Source of the DNA: Opitutia bacterium
GTDB taxonomy: Bacteria > Verrucomicrobiota > Verrucomicrobiia > Opitutales > Opitutaceae
Length of the DNA stretch: 64,000 nucleotides
Reading direction: 5' to 3'
Assembly: GCA_016217595.1 (NCBI GenBank)
Contig: JACRHS010000007.1
Location: forward strand, 62,001 to 126,000
Shown here piece after piece: positions 25,869-34,965 of this stretch. The notes below the pieces were generated by a model that was not told the DNA's origin, made no database searches, and saw only the letters and a program-made list of their open reading frames with translations. The position numbers and the translations under genes are program-made. The first letter of the stretch is position 1. Every line of letters starts with the position of its first letter.

Positions 25869-27452
25869 ATGTCCCAAGCCACCGACTCCAGCTCTTCCGC
25901 CACTGCCGCTACCACCCCCGAATTTGCCGCACTGGTCGCGGAGATGCAGCACGCTACCGGTGCGGTGCTCGCCCCCCGCACACTCACCGAGAAACCGATC
26001 AACGGGCACACGATCTACCTGGCGGATTGCGCGCTCGACATGCGCTTCGGGCAGTTCCGCGCCTACGTTTTCCAGGACATCATCGACAAGCACTACCTGA
26101 TCGCCCTCGCCTACGGCGACATCGTGCGGGCGCCGGTGCTGTACACGCGCCTGCATTCCTCATGCGTGACGAGCGAGACGTTGCGCGGCTGCGACTGCGA
26201 TTGCATGCAGCAGCTCGAAGGCGCGCTCAAGCTGATCGCGCAAAAGGGCAACGGCATCCTGTTCTATTTAATGCAGGAGGGGCGCGGCGTCGGCTACGTG
26301 GGCAAGGCGCGCGACCGGATGCTTGTGCAGGCGTCGCTCGACCAGATTTCCACGTTCCAGGCGTACGCGGCGATGGGCCTCAAGAAGGACCACCGCAACT
26401 ACGAGAACATTTCACAAATTTGCCGGCTGCTCGGCATCACCGCGCCGTTTGTCGTGCTCACCAACAACCCCGACAAAGTCGCCGCACTGCGCGATCAGGG
26501 GCTGCCCATCGCCGGCACGGAGACGCTGGAGTTCGAGCCATCGCCGTTCAACCTCGCCTACCTCACCTCGAAGGCCTCAGCCGGGCACATCCTGAAGCGC
26601 CCCGGCGCCACGACTGTCCGCCGTGCGCTGCCACCCGAACCGGTCAAGCTCTTCAAGCCTTACGCGCTGCCCGGCGCCCAGCGATTTATTCATGCGGCGA
26701 GTTACTTCCTGCCGATGACGCCGGCCGATAACGATATTCTGCTGACCGCGGCCCAATTTCAGGAGCTGCGGCAGAGTAATGTTCTGGAGCGCCAGCTCGC
26801 CACCGCGCGTCCCTGTGTGCGCGGCTACCAGTTGCTCCGCGAAAACCGTTTCTTCGTTAAGATCGATGCCGACAACCTCGCCACCTTCCGGCGCGAGCAT
26901 CCGCACGATCCGCTCTGCGAGCTGTTGACCACGCCCTACTGGTTCCGGGTGCACGTCTATTACGACATCGTGACGAGCCAGGATTTCGTGGTGCTCACGC
27001 ATGGGCAGGCGCGCCCCGAGGATATTCCCGTGGTGCGGCTGCACAGCGAGTCGCTGTTCAACCGCTTCCCGCTCCGCACCGTTTCGAATCAGGACAAATT
27101 CAAACAAGCCGTGAAGCACATCGTGACTTATGGCGCCGGGGCGATGCTGCTGCTCTACAACGACGGTCGCGGCGCCGGTTTCGGCGCGTACGCCGCCGAT
27201 CGCATGCTCACCGAGCGCGGCCAGGCGCAGTCGACAGACGAGGCCTACCGCCAGCTGGGCGTCGAATACGACAGCCGCGATTATGATGCCTCCGTGCTCT
27301 TGCTCAAACAGCACCTGCCCGGTGGAAAAATCCAGATGGTGATGAATTCGCCAGACAGCCTCGTGACCAAAACCGAGTACGCGGAAGCGCTGAAAAAACA
27401 CCATATCGACGTCGAAAAATGGATCTTCCTCGCCGATGGCGACGGCGACTGA
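25869..27452 (+). CDS. Tandem GTP cyclohydrolase II-like protein
   Basis: A 527-residue protein with two GTP cyclohydrolase II-type halves. The first (about 40-260) keeps the zinc cysteines in LHSSCVTSETLRGCDCDC (C99, C110, C112), the substrate loop YLMQEGRGVGY, the DHRNY acid/Arg pair near 174 and the LTNNPDKVAAL strand. No Tyr is found in residues 144-165, where E. coli RibA has Tyr105. The second half (about 345-525) has lost all the cysteines (RLHSESLFNRFPLRTV) but keeps LYNDGRGAGFGAYAADRML, a DSRDY motif and a VMNSPDSLVTK strand. RibA normally is about 200 residues, or fused to RibB. The role could be altered GTP hydrolysis or a riboflavin-unrelated pathway; no rib genes flank it. The chosen start is the first ATG after the divergent promoter gap. 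Confidence 0.75.
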   Translation: MSQATDSSSSATAATTPEFAALVAEMQHATGAVLAPRTLTEKPINGHTIYLADCALDMRFGQFRAYVFQDIIDKHYLIALAYGDIVRAPVLYTRLHSSCVTSETLRGCDCDCMQQLEGALKLIAQKGNGILFYLMQEGRGVGYVGKARDRMLVQASLDQISTFQAYAAMGLKKDHRNYENISQICRLLGITAPFVVLTNNPDKVAALRDQGLPIAGTETLEFEPSPFNLAYLTSKASAGHILKRPGATTVRRALPPEPVKLFKPYALPGAQRFIHAASYFLPMTPADNDILLTAAQFQELRQSNVLERQLATARPCVRGYQLLRENRFFVKIDADNLATFRREHPHDPLCELLTTPYWFRVHVYYDIVTSQDFVVLTHGQARPEDIPVVRLHSESLFNRFPLRTVSNQDKFKQAVKHIVTYGAGAMLLLYNDGRGAGFGAYAADRMLTERGQAQSTDEAYRQLGVEYDSRDYDASVLLLKQHLPGGKIQMVMNSPDSLVTKTEYAEALKKHHIDVEKWIFLADGDGD

Positions 27453-27556
27453 AATTGCCCGCATCCGCATTTCCCTAAAGCCCTGCCGGTAATTGCCGCT
27501 ACTAGTTGCAGACGTCTTCCGTGTCGCTACGTTGAACCTGCCAATCCTGTTCCCCT

Positions 27557-28645
27557 GTGCCACCCGCGCCGCCTCCCTCAACCGCCCCGCTTGATCCGCA
27601 CGGCCACACCTTGCTCGCCCAACGTCTCGCGCACATTCCCGGGGAGATTGCCGGCATGCTCGTGCGCGGATTGCCGCAGCTCTCGGAGGCCACGCTGCGC
27701 TCGCAGCGCTTTGTCGTCACCGGCACGGGCAGCTCCGAGGCCCACGCGCGGTACCTGTGCACGCTGATCAACTTTTATACGGATCGCGCCGCGGCGTTTC
27801 TCCCGCTCTCGGCGTTTGCCACGCCGCGCCCGGAGGCTTTTGCCGGAAAAACGCTGGTGGTGTTTTCGCAGGGCATCTCGCCCAACGCACAAATCGCGCT
27901 GCGCCGCCGCACCGACTTTGCCCACACGATTCTCTTCACTGCCACGACGGCCACGACCGCGCGGGCGGCCGGCAAGCCCGAGCGCGCGGATTTGCTCTAC
28001 GATCTACTCGAAGGCGGCGGCGATCTGGTCGTTTTCCCGCTGGCGGAGGAGTACACCACGCTCATCCGGTTTGTCGGCCCGCTGTGCGGTTATCTGGCCT
28101 GTCTGCAATTTGTGGCGCAATTTGGCGGCTGCCGTTTCTCGCCGCCGCGCCCGGGACAGATTTTGCCGCTGCTGGAAATTGAGCCGCCTGCGCCACTGGT
28201 GGAAGCCGTCCTCAGCGCGCCGGATCGTTTTGCCCAGGGGTTCAATCTGGTGGCGGCCGCACCCATTTCCGACTTCGCGCAGAATCTCGCCTGCAAATTT
28301 GTCGAAGGGCTGTTCTGGGCATGCCCGTCGATCTCGGATTTTCTCCAATTTGCGCACGGACCTTTTCAGCAAATGGCGGCGCATCCGCACCCGGTGGTGA
28401 TTCTCCAGGGCGACTCGCCGGTCGAGGCTGAGCTCGTGCGGCGCAGCGTGGCCATGTTGCAAGGCGTCGGTCTCGACGCGTACGTGATTCAGGTGGACGC
28501 GCCGCCCCTCTTTTCGATCTTCGGTTTCGAAACCGCCCTGAACCGGCTCGTCCTGACCGCGCTCCAGCATTTCGACATCGATCAGGTCAACTGGCCCGGG
28601 AAAGGCCGCGACGACCTGCTGTACGGTTTCTGCCCCGATCGTTGA
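27557..28645 (+). CDS. SIS-domain (sugar isomerase-like) protein
   Basis: A 362-residue protein that looks like the two-SIS isomerase part of GlmS without the glutaminase domain. RFVVTGTGSSEAHARYLCTL at about 51-70 is the phosphosugar-binding loop region; TLVVFSQGISPNAQIALRRR is the second. The C-terminal half contains ACKFVEGLFWACPSISDFLQ and LVLTALQHFDIDQVNWPGKG. Such stand-alone proteins act as deaminases, isomerases or regulators of phosphosugars (AgaS, FrlB types), but the exact activity cannot be read. GTG start at 27557; no Shine-Dalgarno is visible and the next in-frame ATG (27656) would remove conserved residues. It precedes the TonB-dependent receptor by 145 bp. Confidence 0.7.
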   Translation: MPPAPPPSTAPLDPHGHTLLAQRLAHIPGEIAGMLVRGLPQLSEATLRSQRFVVTGTGSSEAHARYLCTLINFYTDRAAAFLPLSAFATPRPEAFAGKTLVVFSQGISPNAQIALRRRTDFAHTILFTATTATTARAAGKPERADLLYDLLEGGGDLVVFPLAEEYTTLIRFVGPLCGYLACLQFVAQFGGCRFSPPRPGQILPLLEIEPPAPLVEAVLSAPDRFAQGFNLVAAAPISDFAQNLACKFVEGLFWACPSISDFLQFAHGPFQQMAAHPHPVVILQGDSPVEAELVRRSVAMLQGVGLDAYVIQVDAPPLFSIFGFETALNRLVLTALQHFDIDQVNWPGKGRDDLLYGFCPDR

Positions 28646-28707
28646 CGCACCTCGGTACGCGGCCCACTGCGCACCAGCAAAAGTCCTGTGTTAAAGTAAA
28701 CCTACGC

Positions 28708-28727
28708 TTGACCCGGACACGTGTCCG
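28708..28727 (+). promoter_or_regulatory. 14-bp palindrome overlapping a TTGACC box, upstream of the TonB-dependent receptor
   Basis: CGGACACGTGTCCG (28714-28727) is a perfect palindrome directly following TTGACC (28708-28713), a possible -35 box. No good -10 was found 16-19 bp downstream. The site is 64-77 bp before the receptor start. Probably an operator for a dimeric regulator; identity unknown. Confidence 0.35.
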
Positions 28728-28790
28728 CTTCACGTCTATGGCGTTCGCTTCACCAGCCCTCACCGTCCAACGGTTTTCCCCTCCCCTCCT

Positions 28791-31700
28791 ATGAAAACAA
28801 CCATGTCCTCTGGTCATGCAGTCTTGCTCCGTCGCGCCTTCTGCGGATGGATCTTCGCGGTCATCGTGGCGACGATGCCGAGTTTCAACCCACGCCTGGC
28901 CGCCGCGGAATCTGCCGGCGGCACCATCGTCGGAACGGTGGCGGAAACCGGCACCGGCAAGCTTCTGGAAGGCGCCGAAATTTTCATCGAAGGCACGGAC
29001 CTGCGCACCAATGCCGAGCGCGAAGGCCGGTTTAGCCTGTCAGCCGTGCCGTCGGGTATGCTGCGAGTCACCATCAGTTATCCGGGGCTCGAACCCAAAA
29101 CGATCCCGGTCACAGTCAAGACCGGTGAGCCCACCGACCTCGCCACCATCCGCCTGAGCGCCGCCGAGATCCTGGTCATGGAGGCGATCAACGTGCAGGG
29201 CGCAAAGGAAGGCATGGCCCAGGCGGTCGCGTTGCAGAAGGTGTCATTCCAAAGCAAGGTGGTTGCCGCCAGCGATCAGTTCGGCCCCGTCAGCGAGGGT
29301 AATGTCGGCGAGTACCTGAAGTTCCTCCCCGGCGTCAGCATCGATTACAATGTCAACGACGCGCGCGGCGTCAGCCTCCGCGGCCTGAGCACCGCGTTCA
29401 CCATCGTCGCCGTGGACGGCACGCCGATGGCCGGCGGCTCCTCGACCGACGACACGCGCCGCTTCGAGTTCGAGCAGATTGCAATGAACAACGTCGAGAC
29501 GACCGAGCTCTACAAGAGCATGTCGCCCGACATCCCCGCGGGAGCGACCGGCGGCTTTGTGAACTTCGTCACGAAAAGCGCGTTCGACGTCGCCGATCAA
29601 CAACGCATCACCTACGACCTGTCGCTCTCCGCACCGAGCACCAATTTCGCGTTCACCAAGCAGGGCGGTGTCTGGGGACACCGCAAGGAATACACCGCGC
29701 GCCCCAGCCTCGATCTGAACGTTTCGCGCAAAATCAACTCCAAGCTCGGCCTCAACATCAACTACCGCCTGTCCGAGAAGTACGACGATTCCCCGCGCAC
29801 CGAGTTTACCTGGGCCACCGCGGCCACTGCCCCGACGGTAATGCAGACGCCACGGCTTCAGCAGTACAACGTCCGCAGCGAGCAGAAGCTCACCCATCGC
29901 GAGGCTTTCGCGACCAAGATCGACTACCGTTTCAATGACCGCACGAAGCTGATGATCGCCGGCCAGTGGAACTGGTACGATCTGAACTTCACCCAGCGCG
30001 GCCCGCAATTCGTGCTCGGCACCGCCGCCACCCGCAGCGGCACGGACGACATCTACACCTCCGGCGCAACCGGCGCCTCGATCCAGAACGGCGTGCTTTA
30101 TCGCAACAAGTTTGGCACCACGATGCACGTCAATGGCACGTTCTCCCACGAGTTCGCCAATCGATCCCGCCTGACGATCACGCCCTACTCCTCCCGCGCC
30201 GACGCGAAATACCGCGACACCAACAAAGGCTACATCTCCTCAGTCACGTCCATGGCTCCGGGGGCGGCGACTTACAGCTCTTTCACTCTGACCAGGCCCT
30301 CCGCCCTCGGCGTGTTGCCGAGTTTCACGCTCAACCAGGGGGCCGCCACCGTGCCCTTCGATCTGGTGCGCACGCTCTCCAATTACACCCTCAGCAATAC
30401 CGCCACGGGGAGTAATTTCCAGTCCCGCAACTGGACCGCGATCGACAAAAAACAGGGCGTTCGCGGCGACTATTTCATCGATCCGGAACTCGGAGTTTCG
30501 CTCACACTGCAAACCGGTTTTGCGTTCGACACCACCCGGCGCGACATTTCCCGTCCGGATTTGCGCGGCGTGGTTGCGGCCACCACCGGCGCCGCGCTGG
30601 CCGCTTTGCAAGATCCGCTCTACACCCGCGACGTCGCGCTGGGGTTTGGGTCGATTCAAGTCGTCGATCCATTTAAGGTCTGGGAGGCGAACAAATCCGC
30701 CACCATGAACCTCAATATCATGGATTCCCGCGCCATCGAAGAGGAGAACCAGGCGGGCTATATTCGTGCCGACTGGAAGGCGAAAAAAGACCTGCTGGTT
30801 TTCGGCGGCGTGCGCTTCGAAAAACGCACCATCGATGCCACCGCGCGAACGGGCGCACCCGCACGAGCCCGCCTCACCGAGGCCAATCTGAAATATGACG
30901 CGTGGTATCCCTCGGTTAGCTTCAAATATACGCCCAAGCGCCAGTTCGTGTTCCGCGGTGGCTACAGCCGTACCGTCGGCCACCCCGACTACGGCGAGGT
31001 TCTCCCGTCCTTCATCACCCCGGCCACGCCCACGGGCTCCGATGGCACCATCTCGGTTCCGACGTCCACTCTGAAGCCCTACTTCACGAACAACTACGAC
31101 CTCTCGGCCGACTACTACCTGAAAAATTCTGGCGTGATCTCGCTGGCCGTGTACCGCAAAGACGTCAGCGACTTCATTATCTCCCGGAGCATGACTGCTG
31201 CCGAGCGGACCCAATATCTCACCGAATACGGGCTGAACCCCGCCGATTTCGGCGCTACGGTCGGCACCCTGCGCGAGAACGGCAGCAAGTCCCGGCTCCA
31301 AGGCTTCGAGGCCAGTTACGCCCAGGCGCTCACCTTCCTGCCCAAGCCTTTCAACGGTCTCAATATTCAGGCCAACTTCACCTACACGGATATCGATACC
31401 TTTGATGCCGATCCGTTCCGCGCCATCGACACACTCTATTCGCAGCTCCGTGCCGTTTCGCCCAAGACCATCAACTTCATCATCGGTTATCGCTATGGCC
31501 GCTTCAACACGACCATCACGAACAACTGGGTGTCGGATGCCCTCTACGGCGGCTTCGTGAACACAAATTATTTCACCGGCACTGCCAATACCGCCAACAC
31601 CGCCCTCGATACCCGGCTGACGCTCAACAAGGACGAGAAATTCACCACCGACATCAAAGTCGAGTGGTCGTTCACCAAGAGCGTCTCTGCCTATTTCCTC

Positions 31701-31838
31701 GTGCGCAATGTGCTCAACACCGCCCGCAAGGAATACCTGCAGGGCTATTTGCCGGAAAACCGCAAGGTCGTGCTGCCTTACCGCTACTTTGAATTCGGCG
31801 AGCCGCACCTGACGGTCGGCGTGCGCGGCCGGTTCTAA
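28791..31838 (+). CDS. TonB-dependent outer-membrane receptor
   Basis: A 1015-residue receptor for active uptake across the outer membrane. Residues 1-40 are the signal peptide (ending near RLAAAES). About 42-120 is a carboxypeptidase-regulatory-like beta-sandwich (GTIVGTVAETGTGKLLEGAE). About 150-275 is the plug: GNVGEYLKFLPGVSIDYN, GVSLRGLSTAFTIVAVDGTP and GFVNFVTKSAF. The rest is a 22-strand barrel with aromatic-rich strands, ending in an aromatic residue (TVGVRGRF) as required for outer-membrane insertion. This architecture is frequent among carbohydrate receptors of Verrucomicrobia and Xanthomonas-like TBDTs. No SusD or glycosidase gene flanks it; a SIS protein is upstream. Ligand unknown. 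Confidence 0.9.
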   Translation: MKTTMSSGHAVLLRRAFCGWIFAVIVATMPSFNPRLAAAESAGGTIVGTVAETGTGKLLEGAEIFIEGTDLRTNAEREGRFSLSAVPSGMLRVTISYPGLEPKTIPVTVKTGEPTDLATIRLSAAEILVMEAINVQGAKEGMAQAVALQKVSFQSKVVAASDQFGPVSEGNVGEYLKFLPGVSIDYNVNDARGVSLRGLSTAFTIVAVDGTPMAGGSSTDDTRRFEFEQIAMNNVETTELYKSMSPDIPAGATGGFVNFVTKSAFDVADQQRITYDLSLSAPSTNFAFTKQGGVWGHRKEYTARPSLDLNVSRKINSKLGLNINYRLSEKYDDSPRTEFTWATAATAPTVMQTPRLQQYNVRSEQKLTHREAFATKIDYRFNDRTKLMIAGQWNWYDLNFTQRGPQFVLGTAATRSGTDDIYTSGATGASIQNGVLYRNKFGTTMHVNGTFSHEFANRSRLTITPYSSRADAKYRDTNKGYISSVTSMAPGAATYSSFTLTRPSALGVLPSFTLNQGAATVPFDLVRTLSNYTLSNTATGSNFQSRNWTAIDKKQGVRGDYFIDPELGVSLTLQTGFAFDTTRRDISRPDLRGVVAATTGAALAALQDPLYTRDVALGFGSIQVVDPFKVWEANKSATMNLNIMDSRAIEEENQAGYIRADWKAKKDLLVFGGVRFEKRTIDATARTGAPARARLTEANLKYDAWYPSVSFKYTPKRQFVFRGGYSRTVGHPDYGEVLPSFITPATPTGSDGTISVPTSTLKPYFTNNYDLSADYYLKNSGVISLAVYRKDVSDFIISRSMTAAERTQYLTEYGLNPADFGATVGTLRENGSKSRLQGFEASYAQALTFLPKPFNGLNIQANFTYTDIDTFDADPFRAIDTLYSQLRAVSPKTINFIIGYRYGRFNTTITNNWVSDALYGGFVNTNYFTGTANTANTALDTRLTLNKDEKFTTDIKVEWSFTKSVSAYFLVRNVLNTARKEYLQGYLPENRKVVLPYRYFEFGEPHLTVGVRGRF

Positions 31839-31864
31839 GCGCGCGCAATCTCTTCGCATCAGAC

Positions 31865-31902
31865 GCGGCCCGGTTCTCCTGCAGACCGGGCCGCTTGCTT
31901 TT
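31865..31902 (+). terminator. Terminator after the TonB-dependent receptor gene
   Basis: GCGGCCCGGT (31865-31874) pairs with ACCGGGCCGC (31885-31894) over a 10-base loop, followed by TTGCTTTT. It is 26 bp after the stop codon and precedes trpE, so it is unlikely to be a trp attenuator. Confidence 0.8.
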
Positions 31903-31991
31903 CGCGCAGTGCGTGCCGTTTCGACAGAAAACGCCGATCCATTCCGCTTGCGACCAAGCGTCAGACTCACAATAAGCCAGCCCTTCCCGCC

Positions 31992-33497
31992 ATGAACATT
32001 CTACCCAGCCGCGACACCTTTCTCAGCCTGAGCACTCAGGGGAACGTAATTCCGGTTTACGCGGACTTGATGGCCGATTTCGAAACACCGGTATCTGCCT
32101 ACGCCAAATTGAAGCAGGCTGGCCCGTCGTACCTCCTGGAATCGGTCGAAGGCGGTGAACACCTCTCGCGCTATAGCTTCATCGGCTGCCGGCCCCGCAA
32201 AATTTTCATCTGCGGGCCGGAAACCACGGAGATTCGGCGGCCCGGATTGGCGATCGAACGCATCGCCACGCCATCCGACCCACTCCAGTTGATCGAGCAG
32301 GAGATGCGCGGCTTCAAGCCGGTCGTGCTGCCCGGCCTGCCCCGCTTCACTGGTGGCGCCGTCGGGTTTGTCGGCTACGAATACGTAACCCGCATCGAAC
32401 CCACCGTACCACCGGCGCAAGATGACGATTTGGGCATGCCGCTGTTGTATTTCATGTTGTCGGACTCGCTGCTGATTTTCGACCGTGCCAAGCAGACGCT
32501 GCGCCTCTGCGTCAACGCGCATATCCACACCGACTCCACCCGCTCGCCACAGGAAGCCGCCCACGACGCGTACGATGCGGCCGTAGCTGAACTCCAGGAG
32601 ATCTTTGCGCTTTTAAAGCACCCGCGCGAGCTGGCCCCCGCACCCTTGATCGAGCCGGCCAAGGTGGCCATCCCGCCCGGAAACTTCACTCGCGAGCGTT
32701 TTGAGCAGGTCGTCGAAGAAACCAAGGAATTCATCCGCTCCGGGGACATCATCCAAGTGGTGCCCTCGCAGCGCTTTTCCCGCGATTTCAAGCCCTCGCC
32801 GCTCGATCTTTACCGGGCGCTGCGCACGGTGAATCCGTCGCCGTACATGTTCATCCTCGAAACCGGCGATTTTGCCATTGTCGGAGCCTCGCCCGAGGTG
32901 CACGTGCGACTGACCGACGGGCTGGTGGAAATTCGCCCCATCGCCGGCACGCGCAAACGCGGCAGCACGCCCGCGGAAGACCTCGCACTGGAGAAAGAGT
33001 TGCTGGCCGACGAAAAAGAACGCGCCGAGCACCTCATGCTGGTCGATCTCGCGCGCAACGACATCGGCCGGGTCTGCCGCTATGGCTCGATCCGCGTGCC
33101 CGAGTACATGGTCGTGGAGCGGTATTCGCATGTCATGCACATCGTTTCGCAGGTCGAGGGCGACATCGCGCCGGAGAAGACCGCTTACGACCTGATGCGC
33201 GCCACTTTCCCCGCCGGCACAGTCACCGGCGCACCCAAAATCCGCGCAATGCAGATCATCGCCACCAAGGAGCGGTCGCAGCGCGGATTCTACGCCGGTG
33301 CGCTCGGTTATTTCGGATATGATGGGAATATGGATACATGCATCATGCTCCGCACAGCTCTTTTGCGGCAGGGAAAAATCCATATTCAGGCTGGCGCTGG
33401 CGTCGTCGCCGATTCGGTGCCCGCGGCGGAGTTTCAGGAGACCATCAACAAGGCCTCGGCACTCGCCAAGGCGGTCGCAATGGCCGAGCAGTTTTAA
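31992..33497 (+). CDS. trpE: Anthranilate synthase component I
   Basis: A 501-residue chorismate-utilising enzyme that makes anthranilate with a glutaminase partner (TrpG, not in this window). Seen: YLLESVEGGEHLSRYSFIG (tryptophan feedback site L-L-E-S at about 47), DIIQVVPSQRFSR, NPSPYMFILETGDFAIVGAS, IRPIAGTRKRG, DEKERAEHLMLVDLARND and GTVTGAPKIRAMQII. All are canonical catalytic and magnesium-binding regions. The length fits TrpE rather than PabB or MenF, and the LLES element supports TrpE. It is monocistronic by spacing; no leader peptide with Trp codons was found upstream. Confidence 0.93.
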   Translation: MNILPSRDTFLSLSTQGNVIPVYADLMADFETPVSAYAKLKQAGPSYLLESVEGGEHLSRYSFIGCRPRKIFICGPETTEIRRPGLAIERIATPSDPLQLIEQEMRGFKPVVLPGLPRFTGGAVGFVGYEYVTRIEPTVPPAQDDDLGMPLLYFMLSDSLLIFDRAKQTLRLCVNAHIHTDSTRSPQEAAHDAYDAAVAELQEIFALLKHPRELAPAPLIEPAKVAIPPGNFTRERFEQVVEETKEFIRSGDIIQVVPSQRFSRDFKPSPLDLYRALRTVNPSPYMFILETGDFAIVGASPEVHVRLTDGLVEIRPIAGTRKRGSTPAEDLALEKELLADEKERAEHLMLVDLARNDIGRVCRYGSIRVPEYMVVERYSHVMHIVSQVEGDIAPEKTAYDLMRATFPAGTVTGAPKIRAMQIIATKERSQRGFYAGALGYFGYDGNMDTCIMLRTALLRQGKIHIQAGAGVVADSVPAAEFQETINKASALAKAVAMAEQF

Positions 33498-33850
33498 CGA
33501 GCTCCGCCAGATAGAGATTCGGAGGCAGGAGCTTAGTTTCCTGCTATAGAGCAACATTTAAGGAGTTTTCTCCTGCTCGGGAATCCTTTGCATTGATGCG
33601 TTATTTCCTAATTCTTCGCATCAGTTCATCTAATTGCTAACAATCCTGACTTTCATTACAAAAATACCATGAGGCAGCGGCTTGCTAAGGCTCGCCAAGG
33701 CAGGGTCGAAAATCCTATATTAACGCTACTGTAAAACCTGATTAGGCACGCTAAGACCACTGAAACGAAACAATCCATCCACCTCTTCTCTCGCGCTTAA
33801 TACCACAGGTTCATCACTCGCAATCAATCACCCCTGACTTCATTTGCTCC
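33498..33850. other. A+T-rich gene-free stretch between trpE and the sigma factor gene
   Basis: No open reading frame of note. Hand counts for 33541-33780 give about 43% G+C, against more than 60% in flanking genes. It contains hairpins GCAGGA/TCCTGC (33525-33530 with 33539-33544), AGGAG/CTCCT (33561-33565 with 33570-33574) and TGATGCG/CGCATCA (33594-33600 with 33617-33623). GCAGGAG can instead pair with CTCCTGC (33525-33531 with 33570-33576), so the first two are mutually exclusive with the long form. The stretch probably holds the trpE 3' end, the sigma-factor promoter and a long untranslated leader; a small RNA is possible. Confidence 0.5.
33634..33662 (+). promoter_or_regulatory. Candidate sigma-70-type promoter for the sigma factor gene
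   Basis: TTGCTA (33634-33639) and TACAAA (33657-33662) are separated by 17 bp, each matching four of six consensus bases. It lies in the A+T-rich stretch and would give a leader of about 180 bases. Judged by eye only. Confidence 0.3.
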
Positions 33851-34915
33851 ATGCACACTCGCACTAACCTCCCCGCCGCTGATTCCGAAGCCTCCGCCAC
33901 TGGATTGAGCTTCACTACCACCGCCTTGGCGCCGGCACCATTGGATGCGCCACCTTCCTTTTTAGAGAAGCACGAGTCACCGGCGAGCGAGCCCCTGCCA
34001 CTCGAACGCAGCAGCCTGCAACTCTACATGCAGGAGATTGCCAAAACTCCCCTCCTTAAAATTGAGGAAGAGGTGGCCCTCGCAAAACGCATCCGCCGTG
34101 GCGACAAGGCCGCTCGCGATCACATGATCAAGGCCAACCTGCGCCTCGTCGTGAAAATCGCGATGGACTACAAAGATTTCGGCCTGCCGCTTCTCGACCT
34201 TATCAGCGAAGGCAACATCGGGCTGATCAAAGCCGTGGAGCGCTTTGACCCGCGCAAAGGCGGCAAGCTCTCCACCTACGCTGCATGGTGGATCAAGCAG
34301 TCCATCAAGCGCGCGCTGGCCAACCAGTCCAAGACCATCCGCCTCCCCGTCCATCTCGTCGATAAGATCTCCAAGATGCGCCGCACCGCGATGGCGCTTA
34401 CGGAGGTGCTTGGCCGCGAGCCCACCGACGAAGAGTTGGCCATCGAGCTCGGCATCCCCACCAACAAGGTGGCGCACCTTAAATCGGTCAGCGTACGCCC
34501 GGCGTCCCTCGACGCGCCGATGGGCGACGAGAGCGACTCCGCCACGTTCGGCGACATCGTGAGCGACGAGAATGCCGTGAGCCCGCTCGAAAACCTCCGG
34601 GCCAAGAACCAGAGTCTCGATCTGCACTCGATGGTGGATTCTCTCGAACCGCGCGAAGCCGAAATCATCAAACTTCGCTTCGGTCTCGATGGTCACGATG
34701 AGCTCACGCTCGAAGAGGTAGGCAAACGTTTCAAGGTGACACGGGAGCGCGTCCGCCAGCTGCAAAACATCGCTCTCTCCAAGATGCGCAAGGCGATGGC
34801 CAGTAACGAAACTCAACGTACCGCCGAGGACATCGAAGAGGAAAACCGCCTGCGCAAACGCATGGAAGTTATCCGCGAGTTCATCGAAACCAAATCTCGC
34901 AAGGTGGCCAGCTGA
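33851..34915 (+). CDS. Sigma-70 family RNA polymerase sigma factor (RpoD/RpoS type)
   Basis: A 354-residue sigma factor. The first 55 residues are low-complexity and lack region 1.1. Region 1.2 starts at about 55 (SLQLYMQEIAKTPLLKIEEE). Region 2 contains ANLRLVVKIAMDYKDFGLPL, DLISEGNIGLIKAVERFDPR and KLSTYAAWWIKQSIKRALAN, identical in style to primary and group-2 factors. Region 3 begins TIRLPVHLVDKISKM. Region 4.2 is LTLEEVGKRFKVTRERVRQL, the -35-binding helix-turn-helix. Its short length and missing 1.1 favour an alternative primary-like factor (RpoS/group 2) over the housekeeping RpoD, but this cannot be settled here. It has a long A+T-rich upstream region and a terminator directly after the stop. 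Confidence 0.9.
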   Translation: MHTRTNLPAADSEASATGLSFTTTALAPAPLDAPPSFLEKHESPASEPLPLERSSLQLYMQEIAKTPLLKIEEEVALAKRIRRGDKAARDHMIKANLRLVVKIAMDYKDFGLPLLDLISEGNIGLIKAVERFDPRKGGKLSTYAAWWIKQSIKRALANQSKTIRLPVHLVDKISKMRRTAMALTEVLGREPTDEELAIELGIPTNKVAHLKSVSVRPASLDAPMGDESDSATFGDIVSDENAVSPLENLRAKNQSLDLHSMVDSLEPREAEIIKLRFGLDGHDELTLEEVGKRFKVTRERVRQLQNIALSKMRKAMASNETQRTAEDIEEENRLRKRMEVIREFIETKSRKVAS

Positions 34916-34965
34916 GCTCCTCCGTTTCGCTCAGTACACCCGGCAAATCAGTCCAGTATCCATCG

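Noticed and set aside
31865-31902. Trp attenuator in front of trpE
   Set aside because: The hairpin directly follows the receptor stop, and no leader peptide with Trp codons is seen downstream.
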